Shown here in pieces: positions 8,616 through 17,252 of a DNA stretch of 64,000 bases. The position numbers and the translations under genes were made by a program. The notes beneath the pieces are model-generated. The model did no database searches and was not told the DNA's origin. It worked only from the letters and a program-made list of their open reading frames with translations. This stretch comes from Streptomyces sp. NBC_00691. GTDB taxonomy: Bacteria > Actinomycetota > Actinomycetes > Streptomycetales > Streptomycetaceae. The stretch lies in contig NZ_CP109007.1 in assembly GCF_036226665.1 (NCBI RefSeq), forward strand, positions 6,634,001-6,698,000, read 5' to 3'. Each line of letters begins with the position of its first letter. Position 1 is the stretch's first letter.

Positions 8616-8690
8616 TTGACATTATCAATTGTTTACTTGACCACCTCAAGTATCCGGGTCTACCTTCGAGCAAGTACTTGATGACATCAA
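8616..8690. promoter_or_regulatory. Three MarR boxes, TTGA-N5-TCAA
   Basis: Three 13-bp sites share the pattern TTGA-N5-TCAA: TTGACATTATCAA (8616-8628), TTGACCACCTCAA (8637-8649, extended to ACTTGA-N5-TCAAGT at 8635-8651) and TTGATGACATCAA (8678-8690). Their centres are 21 and 41 bp apart, close to two and four helical turns, so three dimers could bind on one face of the DNA. The first covers the -35 of marR; the others cover the likely pump promoter (TTGACC 8637-8642 with TACCTT 8661-8666). Confidence 0.75.
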
Positions 8691-8740
8691 ACATCGATGA
8701 TCTGAAGCTCCCGCGTCACCGGAAAAGGCCCCTCCCTGCC

Positions 8741-10273
8741 ATGAGTCATGCCCCCGCACCGCCCGCCGCCGATGCCCGGCGCGAGACGGTCATCGTCTTC
8801 GCCCTGAGTCTCGCCGCCATGGTCGTCTCGATGATGCAGACCCTGCCGGTCCCGATCCTCGGCCTCATCCGCACCGACCTCGGAACCTCCGCGGCCGACG
8901 TGAGCTGGGTGACCACCGCCACGCTGCTCTCCGCCGCCGTCTTCACCCCGCTGCTCGGCCGCTTCGGCGACCAGCACGGCAAGAAGCCCACCCTCGTCGC
9001 CGTCCTCGGAGTCATGGTCGTCGGCTCCGTCGTCGCCGCCCTCGCGACCTCGCTGCCCCTGCTGATCCTCGGCCGCGTCCTCCAGGGCGCCGCCACCGCG
9101 ATCTTCCCGCTCGCCCTCTCCGTCCTGCGCGAGGAGGTCAGGCCGCAGAAGCTGCCCGGCGCCATGTCCCTGGTCAGCGGCACCCTCGCCTTCGGCAGCG
9201 GCCTCGCGCTCGTCGCGACCGGCCTGCTCACCTCCGGCTCCGACGCCGACTACCGCAGCGCCTTCTGGATGGCCACCGGCTTCGCCGCGCTCGCCCTCCT
9301 CGCGGTCGTGTTCCTCGTCCCCGCCACCCGCCACAAGACAGGCGGCCGCACCGACTTCCTCGGCGCGCTGACCCTCGGCGTCACGCTGCTCCTGCTCCTG
9401 CTGCCCATCTCGCAGGGCCACGAGTGGGGTTGGGCCTCGGCCCGGACGCTCGGCAGCTTCGCCGGCGCGGCCGTCATGGCGGTCGTCTGGGTCCTCGTGG
9501 AGCGCAAGGTCCGCGAACCGCTCGTCGACATGAAGATGTTCGTCCACCGCCCGGTCCTCATGGCGAACCTGGCCGGCGTCCTCGTCGGCTTCGGCATGTT
9601 CGCGAACTTCCTGGGCGTCTCCTACCTCGTCCAGATGCCCGGGGCCCTCACCGGCTACGGCTTCGACGCGTCCATCCTGCGCGCCTCCGTGGAGTTCCTC
9701 CTGCCCGGCGCGATCGTCTCGCTGCTCGCCTCCCCGATCGGCGGCCAGCTGGTCCGCCACCGCGGCCCGCGCACGGCCCTCGCCCTGGCCGCGGGACTCG
9801 GTGCCGTCGGCTTCGTCTGGCTCGCCCTCGGCCACGGCCAGACGGCCTCGGTGATCGGGGCGGGCGTCGTCGTCGGCGCGGCCGTCAGCTTCGGTTACGC
9901 GGCCATGCCGGCCGTCATCATGTCGAGCGTCCCGCACCACCAGAGCGGCATCGCCAACGGCATCAACTCCATCTCCCGCTCCACGGGCAGCGCGATCGGC
10001 AGCGCGGTCGTCACCACGATCCTCGCCTCGCAGACCATCGAGCACCTCCCGGCCGGCGTCCCGCCGCTGCCGGCGGAGTCCGGCTTCACCCTCACCTTCT
10101 GGATCGGCGCCACGGCGTTCGCCCTGGTCGCCGTGATCGCGGGGCTGGGCCTGCGCGGGCGCGCGGAGACCCGCCCGGCCGGCGGGACGGCGCCCGGCGC
10201 CGGGACGGTGCCTGCCGGGGCTCCCGGTGCCGCCGCCACCGCCCCCGTTCCGGAGAAGGCGGTCGCGTCCTAG
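8741..10273 (+). CDS. MFS multidrug efflux transporter (DHA2, 14-TM type)
   Basis: A 510-residue major facilitator protein with about 14 hydrophobic helices, matching the DHA2/EmrB drug:proton antiporter group. Start: ATG 8741 (MSHAPAPPAAD). Motif A-like sequence LLGRFGDQHGKKPTL (about residues 70-84) and motif C-like glycine-rich sequence SGTLAFGSGLALVATG are visible. The central loop and last helices end in a Pro/Ala/Gly-rich cytoplasmic tail. It is divergent from marR and separated from it by the triple palindrome, so a MarR ligand probably induces it. Likely role: export of a toxic compound, possibly self-made. Confidence 0.92.
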   Translation: MSHAPAPPAADARRETVIVFALSLAAMVVSMMQTLPVPILGLIRTDLGTSAADVSWVTTATLLSAAVFTPLLGRFGDQHGKKPTLVAVLGVMVVGSVVAALATSLPLLILGRVLQGAATAIFPLALSVLREEVRPQKLPGAMSLVSGTLAFGSGLALVATGLLTSGSDADYRSAFWMATGFAALALLAVVFLVPATRHKTGGRTDFLGALTLGVTLLLLLLPISQGHEWGWASARTLGSFAGAAVMAVVWVLVERKVREPLVDMKMFVHRPVLMANLAGVLVGFGMFANFLGVSYLVQMPGALTGYGFDASILRASVEFLLPGAIVSLLASPIGGQLVRHRGPRTALALAAGLGAVGFVWLALGHGQTASVIGAGVVVGAAVSFGYAAMPAVIMSSVPHHQSGIANGINSISRSTGSAIGSAVVTTILASQTIEHLPAGVPPLPAESGFTLTFWIGATAFALVAVIAGLGLRGRAETRPAGGTAPGAGTVPAGAPGAAATAPVPEKAVAS

Positions 10274-10277
10274 AGGA

Positions 10278-10298
10278 GCCGCTCCACGCCGGAGCGGC
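10278..10298 (+). terminator. Terminator hairpin after the MFS gene
   Basis: GCCGCTCC (10278-10285), acgcc, GGAGCGGC (10291-10298): a perfect 8-bp stem with a 5-nt loop, starting 5 bp after the MFS stop codon. Confidence 0.65.
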
Positions 10299-10715
10299 GC
10301 TCGGGGCCGGAGGTCCGCTCGGCACCCCGTGTGCCGGCGCCCTCACCGAGCGTCGCTCCGGCGAATCTTCACATGGTGCGAGTGGAGGGGACCCCTCCCC
10401 TTGTGCCGTTCATCGGCCTTCCGGCCCCGCCCCCGTCGATTGAGGGGGCTATGTCCCCTTGCGTTCCGGCGGGGTCACGGAGGGCCGATTTCTGTTACTC
10501 GATCCTGCGGAGAACCTGTGACGATCCCCTGGCGATCTGTCAAATAGATCGAAACGCACCCCGATCCGGTGATGAATTCGTGTGCCACGGCACGTCAACT
10601 CGGTTGGCCGGGAAACCCGTTCGCGTGCTTACATCTGCACATCGCGGCCGCCGTCGGAACGGTGCTTGATTCCGGCCGGGTAAAAACATTCACATGAATT
10701 GAAGGGTGCGCACAC
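10299..10715. other. 417-bp non-coding upstream region of the peptide gene
   Basis: I see no convincing gene here. The region holds several small palindromes: GGAGGGG-A-CCCCTCC (10384-10398), GCCCCC-N9-GGGGGC (10429-10449) and CGATCT-N7-AGATCG (10533-10551). It is more AT-rich towards its right end (10660-10700) than the surrounding DNA. It presumably contains the promoter and control sites of the NHLM peptide operon, but no promoter hexamers are clear enough to call. The ribosome-binding site GAAGGG (10701-10706) lies 9 nt before the peptide ATG. Confidence 0.5.
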
Positions 10716-10934
10716 ATGCGTAACGACATCGAGACCCGTGAGATCGCCGACGCCGAGCTGGACGCCGTTTCCGGCGGCCTCGCCATCTCCGGTGGCCTCG
10801 CCGGCGCCGTGGTCGGCGACGTCAGCACCGTCCTCGGCACCGTGACCTCGCTCCAGACCGTCCAGGGCGTGCAGGCCCTGCCGGGCGTCGTCACGGGCCT
10901 CGCCGGTGTCAACGTCGGTATCGCCGGTCTCTGA
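10716..10934 (+). CDS. Double-glycine leader precursor peptide of NHLM export system
   Basis: A 72-residue peptide with a GAAGGG ribosome-binding site 9 nt upstream. Residues 1-21 look like a C39-peptidase leader: acidic, then AELDAVSGG with the cleavage point expected after Gly21. The predicted 51-residue core has no Cys, Lys, Arg, His or aromatic residue, one Asp, and is built of Gly, Val, Ala, Leu, Thr and Ser; many Val residues are evenly spaced. A second Gly-Gly is at 26-27. No LanM, radical SAM, cyclodehydratase or similar maturase is encoded nearby, so the product is probably exported unmodified. HlyD, C39-ABC and second ABC genes follow, the exact NHLM exporter set. Role unknown: bacteriocin, signal or surface-assembling peptide. 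Confidence 0.85.
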   Translation: MRNDIETREIADAELDAVSGGLAISGGLAGAVVGDVSTVLGTVTSLQTVQGVQALPGVVTGLAGVNVGIAGL

Positions 10935-10943
10935 GCGGCATAT

Positions 10944-10983
10944 CCGTGAACCCCGGAACGCTTTCCCGTTCCGGGGTTCACGG
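10944..10983 (+). terminator. 17-bp perfect hairpin between precursor and exporter genes
   Basis: The arms 10944-10960 and 10967-10983 are perfectly complementary over 17 bp around a 6-nt loop (ctttcc). It starts 9 bp after the precursor stop. Such a stem should stop most transcripts, or protect the 3' end of the short precursor mRNA, so far more precursor than exporter would be made. There is no T-run, as is usual in Streptomyces. Confidence 0.8.
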
Positions 10984-11063
10984 CTGCCCTTCCCGCCCCT
11001 GCGGGCGGGATTTCCGCCGGTCAATTCGGCAGCCCGTCAAGAATGCAGTCGAAGGAAGAGTCC

Positions 11064-11870
11064 GTGCAGTTCCGCCAGAAGGCGCTTTCCAAGCTGCAAT
11101 CGCCCGAAGAACTCGACCTGCCGGTACGCTTCGCGCGCCCGCAGGGCCGGCTCGTGCTCGCCGTCACCGTCGTCGTGATGGCCGCAGCGACGTTCTGGTC
11201 ATTCACCGGATCCGTGTCACCCAAGGTCAGCGCACCCGGAATTCTCACCCGTGCCGAAGGCAGCTACCTCCTGCAGAGCCCGTTCGCGGGACAGGTCACC
11301 GCCGTCCACGCCGAGGAAGGCCGGCAGGTGGCACCGGGCGCACCCCTCCTCACGGTCCGCACGCCCCAGGGAGACCGGGACGTCCGCGCCGTCGAAGGAG
11401 GCCGGGTGACGACCCTCCTCGCCAAGACCGGTCTCGTCGTCACCACCGGCGCCGACGTGGCGACCGTGGAACGCGTCGAGAACCCGGACGACCCGCTGGT
11501 GGCCATGCTCTACGTGCCCGGCGACAGCGGCGCGGCGATCCCCGTCGGCGCCCAGGTCGACCTCGGCGTCCAGTCCGCGCCCCAGCAGCGGTTCGGCGTG
11601 CTCCGCGGCCGGGTCGAGGCCGTCGGCCGCGCCCCGCAGACAGCGGCGCAGATCACCGGCTTCCTCGGCGACAGCGGACTCGCCGCACGGTTCGCCCGGG
11701 ACGGCGACCCCCTCGCGGTGCTCGTCCGGCTGGAGCGCTCCGCCGCGACCCCGTCCGGCTACCGGTGGTCCTCGGCCGACGGGCCCCCCTACGCCGTCGA
11801 CTCCACGACGCCCGTCACCGGAACCGTCCATCTCACCGCGCAACGCCCCGTCGACTGGCTCCTCCCATGA
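11064..11870 (+). CDS. NHLM system secretion protein (HlyD-like membrane fusion protein)
   Basis: A 268-residue adaptor with a short cytoplasmic start (MQFRQKALSKLQSPEELD, typical of NHLM HlyD proteins), one transmembrane helix at about residues 30-47, and a biotinyl/lipoyl-like beta domain (SPFAGQVTAVHAEEGRQVAPGAPLLTV, residues about 72-98, described in parts) split by a coil. It should link the ABC exporter to the outside of the membrane. GTG 11064 is chosen because GAAGGAAG lies 5 nt upstream; ATG 11043, in the same frame, would add 7 residues that do not fit the family. Its stop overlaps a decoy ATG (ATGA at 11867-11870). Confidence 0.87.
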   Translation: MQFRQKALSKLQSPEELDLPVRFARPQGRLVLAVTVVVMAAATFWSFTGSVSPKVSAPGILTRAEGSYLLQSPFAGQVTAVHAEEGRQVAPGAPLLTVRTPQGDRDVRAVEGGRVTTLLAKTGLVVTTGADVATVERVENPDDPLVAMLYVPGDSGAAIPVGAQVDLGVQSAPQQRFGVLRGRVEAVGRAPQTAAQITGFLGDSGLAARFARDGDPLAVLVRLERSAATPSGYRWSSADGPPYAVDSTTPVTGTVHLTAQRPVDWLLP

Positions 11871-11938
11871 GCGCGACGCCCGACACGACCCTCCCGCCCG
11901 ATTGGCCGCTCCCGTGACCGCGACGCCCGACACGACCC
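11853..11938 (+). repeat. Tandem duplication (47-bp period) of a start-codon region
   Basis: Bases 11853-11891 and 11900-11938 are near-identical copies 47 bp apart; the last 30 bases differ at two positions. The first copy carries ATGA (ATG 11867) overlapping the HlyD stop. The second carries GTGA (GTG 11914), the start of the C39-ABC gene. Because 47 is not a multiple of three, the first ATG opens a 16-codon frame that ends at TGA 11915-11917, inside the second start. This looks like a duplicated, translationally coupled start. Confidence 0.8.
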
Positions 11939-14220
11939 GGACCCCCCAGCTCCCACCCGCCGGGCACCGACGGGACCGCCCCGCGCCGCAGGGCGGCAAC
12001 CGGCGCCGCCGCCCCGAGCCGGCCGGCCGCAGCCCCCGGCGCCGCCGGCCCGTCCCGAAGGGCCGTACGCCCCGCTCCGTCCGCACCCCCACCGTCCTGC
12101 AGATGGAGGCCGTGGAGTGCGGCGCCGCCGCCCTCGCCATGGTGCTCGGCCACTACGGCCGGTTCGTCGCCCTGGAGGAGCTCCGCATCGCCTGCGGCGT
12201 CTCCCGCGACGGCTCCCGCGCCAGCAACCTCCTCAAAGCGGCCCGCAGTTACGGCCTCAAGGCCAAGGGCATGCAGATGGACCTGGCCGCACTCGCCGGG
12301 GTGGGGCCGCCGGCCATCCTCTTCTGGGAGTTCAACCACTACGTCGTCTACGAGGGCATCGGCCGCCGCCTGGGCCGCCGCGGCGTCCACATCAACGACC
12401 CGGCCAAGGGCCGGCGCTTCGTGCCCATGGACGAGTTCGACACCAGCTTCACCGGCGTGGTCCTCACCTTCGAGCCCGGCGAGGGCTTCCGCCGCACCGG
12501 TCGGAAGCCCGGCGTCATGGGCGCCATGCCCGCCCGGCTGCGGGGCACCTCGGGCACCCTCCTCGCCGCCGTGCTCGCGAGCCTCCTCCTCGTCGTGGTC
12601 GGCGCGGCGATACCCGCGCTGAGCCGTACGTACATCGACATGTTCCTGATCGGCGAGCAGACCTCGCTCCTCGGCGTGCTCTTCGCTTCGATGGCGGCGG
12701 CCCTGCTGCTCACGGCGGTGCTCACCCTCCTCCAGCAGTCCAACCTGCTGCGCGGCCGCATCATCTCCTCCACGCTCGGCAGCGCCCGCTTCCTGCGGCA
12801 TCTGCTGCGCCTTCCCGTCACCTTCTTCTCCCAGCGCAACCCCGCCGATCTGGTCCAGCGACTGCAGTCCAACGACGCGGTCGCCGAGACGCTGGCGCGG
12901 GACCTCGCCGCCGCGGGCGTGGACGCGGTGGTCGTGGTCCTCTACGCGGTGCTGCTCTGGACGTACGACCCGCAGCTGACGGTCGTCGGCATCGGCATCG
13001 CGCTGCTCAACGTGGTGGCCATGCGGATCGTGATCCATGTGAGGGCCACCGACACCCAGAAGCTCCGGGCCGAGAACGCCCGGCTGACCAACACCTCGTA
13101 CAGCGGTCTCCAGCTCATCGAGACGATGAAGGCCACCGGCGGGGAGGACGGCTTCTTCCGCCGCTGGGCGGGCCAGCACGCCGTCACCCTCGACGTGCGG
13201 CAGCGGCTCGGCGTGCCCAGCATGTGGCTGGCGATCGTCGCGCCGACGCTCGCCGCGCTCAACAGCGCGCTGATCCTGATGATCGGCGGCCTGCGCGCGG
13301 TGGAGGGACACCTCTCGGTCGGCCTGCTCGTCGCCTTCCAGGCCCTCATCACCAGCTTCACCACGCCGATCACCCGCCTCAACGGCGTGGCCGGCCGCAT
13401 CCAGGACTTCGCGGCCGACGTCGCCCGGCTCAAGGACGTCGAGAACTTCCCCGTCGACCCGGTCTACGCGCGGCGCGAGCCGCCCGCCGCCACCCGCCGC
13501 CTCAAGGGCCAGGTGGTCCTCGACGGCATCACCTTCGGCTACAGCCCGCTGGACGCCCCGCTCCTGAAGGACTTCTCGCTCTCGGTCGGCCCCGGGCAGC
13601 AGGTCGCGCTCGTCGGCGGCTCCGGCAGCGGCAAGTCCACCGTCTCGCGGCTGATCTCCGGGCTGTACGCCCCCTGGGAGGGAACCATCCGCATCGACGG
13701 CATGCGGCTGGAGGACATCCCGCGCGGCGCGCTCGCCGCCTCCGTCTCCTTCGTCGACCAGGACGTCTTCCTCTTCGAGGGCACCGTCCGCGACAACGTC
13801 GCCCTCTGGGACCCCTCCCTTCCCGACGAGGCCGTCGTGGCGGCCCTCGAGGACGCCGCCGTGTACGAGGTCGTCGCGCGCCGCCCCGGTGGCATCCACA
13901 GCCGGGTCGAGCAGGACGGCCGCAACTTCTCCGGCGGCCAGCGCCAACGCCTGGAGATCGCACGGGCCTTGGTCCGGCGTCCCAGCGTCATGGTCCTCGA
14001 CGAGGTGACCAGCGCCCTGGACGCGGCGACCGAGCGCCTCGTCATCGACAACCTGCGGCGCCGGGGCTGCGCCTGCGTGGTCATCGCCCACCGGCTGAGC
14101 ACCGTCCGTGACAGCGACGAGATCCTCGTCCTGGAGCGCGGCACCGTCGTCGAGCGCGGCCGCCACGAGCATCTGCTCGCGGCGCGGGGCGCGTACGCCG
14201 AACTGGTCAAGGAGCACTGA
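11914..14220 (+). CDS. NHLM ABC transporter with C39 peptidase domain (peptidase/permease/ATPase)
   Basis: A 768-residue exporter that should cut the leader after Gly-Gly and pump the peptide out. After a basic, proline-rich N-terminus of about 60 residues comes the C39 peptidase: TVLQMEAVECGAAALAM with catalytic Cys69, FNHYVVYEG with His142 and INDPAKG with Asp162. Six transmembrane helices follow (residues about 210-480). The ATPase domain has Walker A GGSGSGKST (near 570), signature FSGGQRQ (near 672) and Walker B VMVLDEVTSALD (near 693). All catalytic residues are present. The GTG start overlaps the stop of a 16-codon coupled frame; TTG 11902 is an unlikely alternative. Confidence 0.92.
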   Translation: MTATPDTTRTPQLPPAGHRRDRPAPQGGNRRRRPEPAGRSPRRRRPVPKGRTPRSVRTPTVLQMEAVECGAAALAMVLGHYGRFVALEELRIACGVSRDGSRASNLLKAARSYGLKAKGMQMDLAALAGVGPPAILFWEFNHYVVYEGIGRRLGRRGVHINDPAKGRRFVPMDEFDTSFTGVVLTFEPGEGFRRTGRKPGVMGAMPARLRGTSGTLLAAVLASLLLVVVGAAIPALSRTYIDMFLIGEQTSLLGVLFASMAAALLLTAVLTLLQQSNLLRGRIISSTLGSARFLRHLLRLPVTFFSQRNPADLVQRLQSNDAVAETLARDLAAAGVDAVVVVLYAVLLWTYDPQLTVVGIGIALLNVVAMRIVIHVRATDTQKLRAENARLTNTSYSGLQLIETMKATGGEDGFFRRWAGQHAVTLDVRQRLGVPSMWLAIVAPTLAALNSALILMIGGLRAVEGHLSVGLLVAFQALITSFTTPITRLNGVAGRIQDFAADVARLKDVENFPVDPVYARREPPAATRRLKGQVVLDGITFGYSPLDAPLLKDFSLSVGPGQQVALVGGSGSGKSTVSRLISGLYAPWEGTIRIDGMRLEDIPRGALAASVSFVDQDVFLFEGTVRDNVALWDPSLPDEAVVAALEDAAVYEVVARRPGGIHSRVEQDGRNFSGGQRQRLEIARALVRRPSVMVLDEVTSALDAATERLVIDNLRRRGCACVVIAHRLSTVRDSDEILVLERGTVVERGRHEHLLAARGAYAELVKEH

Positions 14221-14221
14221 G

Positions 14222-17086
14222 GTGACGTCCCCCCACCCCGCGCCCGTCGCCGTGGACCCGGTCGTGGCCGCCCTGGGCGGTCTCGGCACGTCCCTGGACT
14301 GCACGGGCCTGCGCAGCCTGTCCCTGGAGGGGCCGCTCGTGCTGTGGCTCGTCGTCGAGGGAGAGCTCGACCTGTTCGCGATCGACGCGGCGCAGGAGGG
14401 CCACTGGCACTTCCTGGGCCGCCTCGCACCGGGCACGCTGCTGCTCGGCCCGGCCGAGGGCCCCGGCCACACCCTGATCGGCCGCCCCCTGCAGGGCTGC
14501 CGGCTGCGCCGCGTCGAACTGCGCGAGCTGCTGCCGTACGGCCCCGGGGCCCACGGGCCCGGGGGGTACGGGCACGAGGAGTACGGCGCCGCCGAGGTGA
14601 CGTTGAGCCCTCTGGAGAACGCCTTCGTGCTCGGCATCGGGCGCGGTCTGCGCGTCCTGTACCAGGCGCCGCTGGAGAGCCGGGACGCCGCGGGACCGGG
14701 TGCGGCCGACGACGACGTCCTGTGGATGCAGATCACCCCGGGCAGCGTCCGGTACGGCGCCGTGTACGAGGGGTACGAGGAGTACGACACCGCGGCCGCG
14801 CTCCTCGTCGACGGGGCGATGTGGCAGGGCATGGTCGACCAGCAGTACCGGCTGCTCTACGCCCTGGACGACTGGATCGAACAGGCCGAGCGCGCCCACG
14901 AGGACCGTACGGCGGCCGGCATCGAGGCCGGTGAGGCCGCCCGTACCCAGGCCGACCAGGCGCTGCTCGCCTCCATCGGCCGCCCCGGCGGCCGGTCGCG
15001 CGGGGCGTCCGTGCGCGGCGGGAGCGCCGACGCGGCCTTCGCCGTGTGCCGGCTGGTCGCCCGCGAGGCGGGCATCACCCTGTCCGAGCCGGTCGGGTCC
15101 GGCGCCGACGCCGGACAGACCGATCCCGTCGAGCGCATCGCGCGCGCCTCCCGGATCCGGACCCGGGGCGTCAGCCTCCACGGCCGCTGGTGGCGCGAGA
15201 ACAGCGGACCGCTGGTGGGGCGGCGGGAGGCGGACGGCACACCGGTCGCCCTGCTCTGGCGGCGCGGCGGGTACGAGGCCGTCGACCCCGCCACCGGCAC
15301 CCGGGAGCGGGTGGACGCCGACGACGAGGGCGCCTTCGAAACCGGCGCCGTCATGTTCTACCGCCCGCTGCCCGACGGGAGGCCCAGCCTGCCGCGGCTG
15401 CTCCGGTTCGGCCTGCGGGGGACCGGCGGGGACCTGCGCACCCTCTTCCTGGGCGGTCTGGTCACGGTCGTCCTGGGCGCGCTCGTCCCCATCGCGACCG
15501 GCAAGGTCCTCGGCGAGTACGTCCCCCACGCCGAGGACAGCCTCATCGTGCAGACGGCGCTCGCGCTCGTCGCGACGAGTGTCGTCTCGGCCGCCTTCAT
15601 GCTGCTGCAGAACATCGCGATCCTGCGGGTGGAGGGCCGCATCGAGGCCACGCTGCAACCGGCCGTCTGGGACCGGCTGCTGAGGCTGCCGGTGACGTTC
15701 TTCGCCGGCGGCTCCACCGGCGAGCTGGCGAGCGCCGCCATGGGCGTCAGCGCCATCCGCAGCGTGCTCTCCGGCATCGGCTCGGTCTGTCTGCAGGCGG
15801 GCACCGTGGGCACGGTGAACCTCGTCCTGCTGCTCTTCTACAGCGTGCCGCTGGCCCTGGCCGCGCTCGCCATGCTGCTCGTCATCGCCGCGCTCTTCCT
15901 GGGGCTCGGGCTGTGGCAGCTGCGGTACCAGCGCCGGCTGCTCACGCTCGGCAACAAGCTCAACAACCAGGCGTTCCAGACCCTGCGGGGGCTGCCCAAG
16001 CTGCGTGTCGCCGCCGCCGAGAGCTTCGCCTACGCCGCCTGGGCGCGGGAGTTCGCCCGGACCCGGGAACTCCAGCAGCGGATCGGCCGGATCAAGAACG
16101 CCCTCACCGTCCTCAACGCGGTCTGCCCGCCGCTGTGCATGCTGGTGATGTTCATGCTGCTCGCGGGACCGGCGCGGGGCAGCATGTCCGCCGCCGAGTT
16201 CCTCACCTTCAGCACGGCCGTGACGATCCTGCTGTCCTCGGTCACCCAGCTGACCGGCGCGCTGATCTCGGCCGCCGCCGTGCAGCCGATGTTCGAGCAG
16301 ATCGGGCCGGTCCTCCGGGAGACACCCGAGGTGCGCGGCTCCAGCACGCGGCCGGGAGTGCTGAGCGGGGCGGTCGAGGCGAAGAACCTGTCCTACCGGT
16401 ACACCGAGGACGGTCCGCTCGTCCTGGACGACGTGTCGGTCCAGGTGCGGCCCGGCGAGTTCGTCGCGATCGTCGGGGCCAGCGGCTGCGGCAAGTCGAC
16501 CCTGCTCCGTCTGCTGATCGGCTTCGACCGGCCGGTCACGGGCAGCGTCCTGTACGACGGTCAGGATCTGGCGGCGCTCGACCGGGCGGCCGTACGCCGG
16601 CAGTGCGGCGTCGTCCTGCAGAACGCGCAGCCGTTCTCGGGCTCGATCCTCGACTGCATCCGCGGGGCCGAGCCGTACGCGCCGGAGGAGGCCTGGGAGG
16701 CGGCCGCCATGGCCGGTCTGGCCGAGGACATCAAGGCCATGCCCATGGGCATGCACACCATGCTGTCCGACGGCGGCGGTACCGTCTCCGGCGGCCAGCG
16801 CCAGCGGCTCATGATCGCCCAGGCCCTCATCCGCAAGCCGCGCGTCCTCTTCCTGGACGAGGCCACCAGCGCCCTGGACAACGAGGCGCAGCGCGTCGTC
16901 ATCGAGTCCACGCGCGCGCTGCGCGCCACGCGCGTCGTGATCGCCCACCGGCTGTCCACGATCATGGACGCCGACCGGGTGATCGTCATGGCGGACGGAC
17001 GGGTCGCCCAGCAGGGACCACCGGCCGAACTGCTCGCCGAGACGAGCGGTCCGTTCCACGCGCTCGTACGCCGCCAGCTCGGCTGA
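14222..17086 (+). CDS. NHLM ABC transporter, second ATP-binding/permease protein
   Basis: A 954-residue protein beginning at GTG 14222, one base after the C39-ABC stop. It has no peptidase domain. Residues about 1-330 form an N-terminal extension; the first part (SLEGPLVLWLVVEGELDLFAI, cited in pieces) reads like a cupin or cyclic-nucleotide-like barrel, as in the second NHLM transporter family. Transmembrane helices lie at about 400-700. The ATPase has Walker A GASGCGKST (near 755), signature VSGGQRQ (near 855) and Walker B VLFLDEATSALD (near 877). It probably pairs with the C39 transporter. What the N-terminal region senses or holds is unknown. Confidence 0.9.
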   Translation: MTSPHPAPVAVDPVVAALGGLGTSLDCTGLRSLSLEGPLVLWLVVEGELDLFAIDAAQEGHWHFLGRLAPGTLLLGPAEGPGHTLIGRPLQGCRLRRVELRELLPYGPGAHGPGGYGHEEYGAAEVTLSPLENAFVLGIGRGLRVLYQAPLESRDAAGPGAADDDVLWMQITPGSVRYGAVYEGYEEYDTAAALLVDGAMWQGMVDQQYRLLYALDDWIEQAERAHEDRTAAGIEAGEAARTQADQALLASIGRPGGRSRGASVRGGSADAAFAVCRLVAREAGITLSEPVGSGADAGQTDPVERIARASRIRTRGVSLHGRWWRENSGPLVGRREADGTPVALLWRRGGYEAVDPATGTRERVDADDEGAFETGAVMFYRPLPDGRPSLPRLLRFGLRGTGGDLRTLFLGGLVTVVLGALVPIATGKVLGEYVPHAEDSLIVQTALALVATSVVSAAFMLLQNIAILRVEGRIEATLQPAVWDRLLRLPVTFFAGGSTGELASAAMGVSAIRSVLSGIGSVCLQAGTVGTVNLVLLLFYSVPLALAALAMLLVIAALFLGLGLWQLRYQRRLLTLGNKLNNQAFQTLRGLPKLRVAAAESFAYAAWAREFARTRELQQRIGRIKNALTVLNAVCPPLCMLVMFMLLAGPARGSMSAAEFLTFSTAVTILLSSVTQLTGALISAAAVQPMFEQIGPVLRETPEVRGSSTRPGVLSGAVEAKNLSYRYTEDGPLVLDDVSVQVRPGEFVAIVGASGCGKSTLLRLLIGFDRPVTGSVLYDGQDLAALDRAAVRRQCGVVLQNAQPFSGSILDCIRGAEPYAPEEAWEAAAMAGLAEDIKAMPMGMHTMLSDGGGTVSGGQRQRLMIAQALIRKPRVLFLDEATSALDNEAQRVVIESTRALRATRVVIAHRLSTIMDADRVIVMADGRVAQQGPPAELLAETSGPFHALVRRQLG

Positions 17087-17252
17087 CCGGCGCCCGCGCG
17101 GATAGGTGGAGAGGGCATATTTCGGAATCCGAGCCTCCCGGACGGAAACGCCGGAATGCCTCGACGGAAGGGCTTTCGATCAGGGAAGCTGTGCTCAACA
17201 GGCCTGCATATAGGCGCAGTTGATTGAGCTTCGTATCACTTCGGGGGAGACG

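Noticed and set aside
10716-10934. Precursor as a lanthipeptide or thiopeptide.
   Set aside because: No cysteine in the peptide and no LanM, LanBC, radical SAM or cyclodehydratase gene nearby; only the leader pattern is shared.
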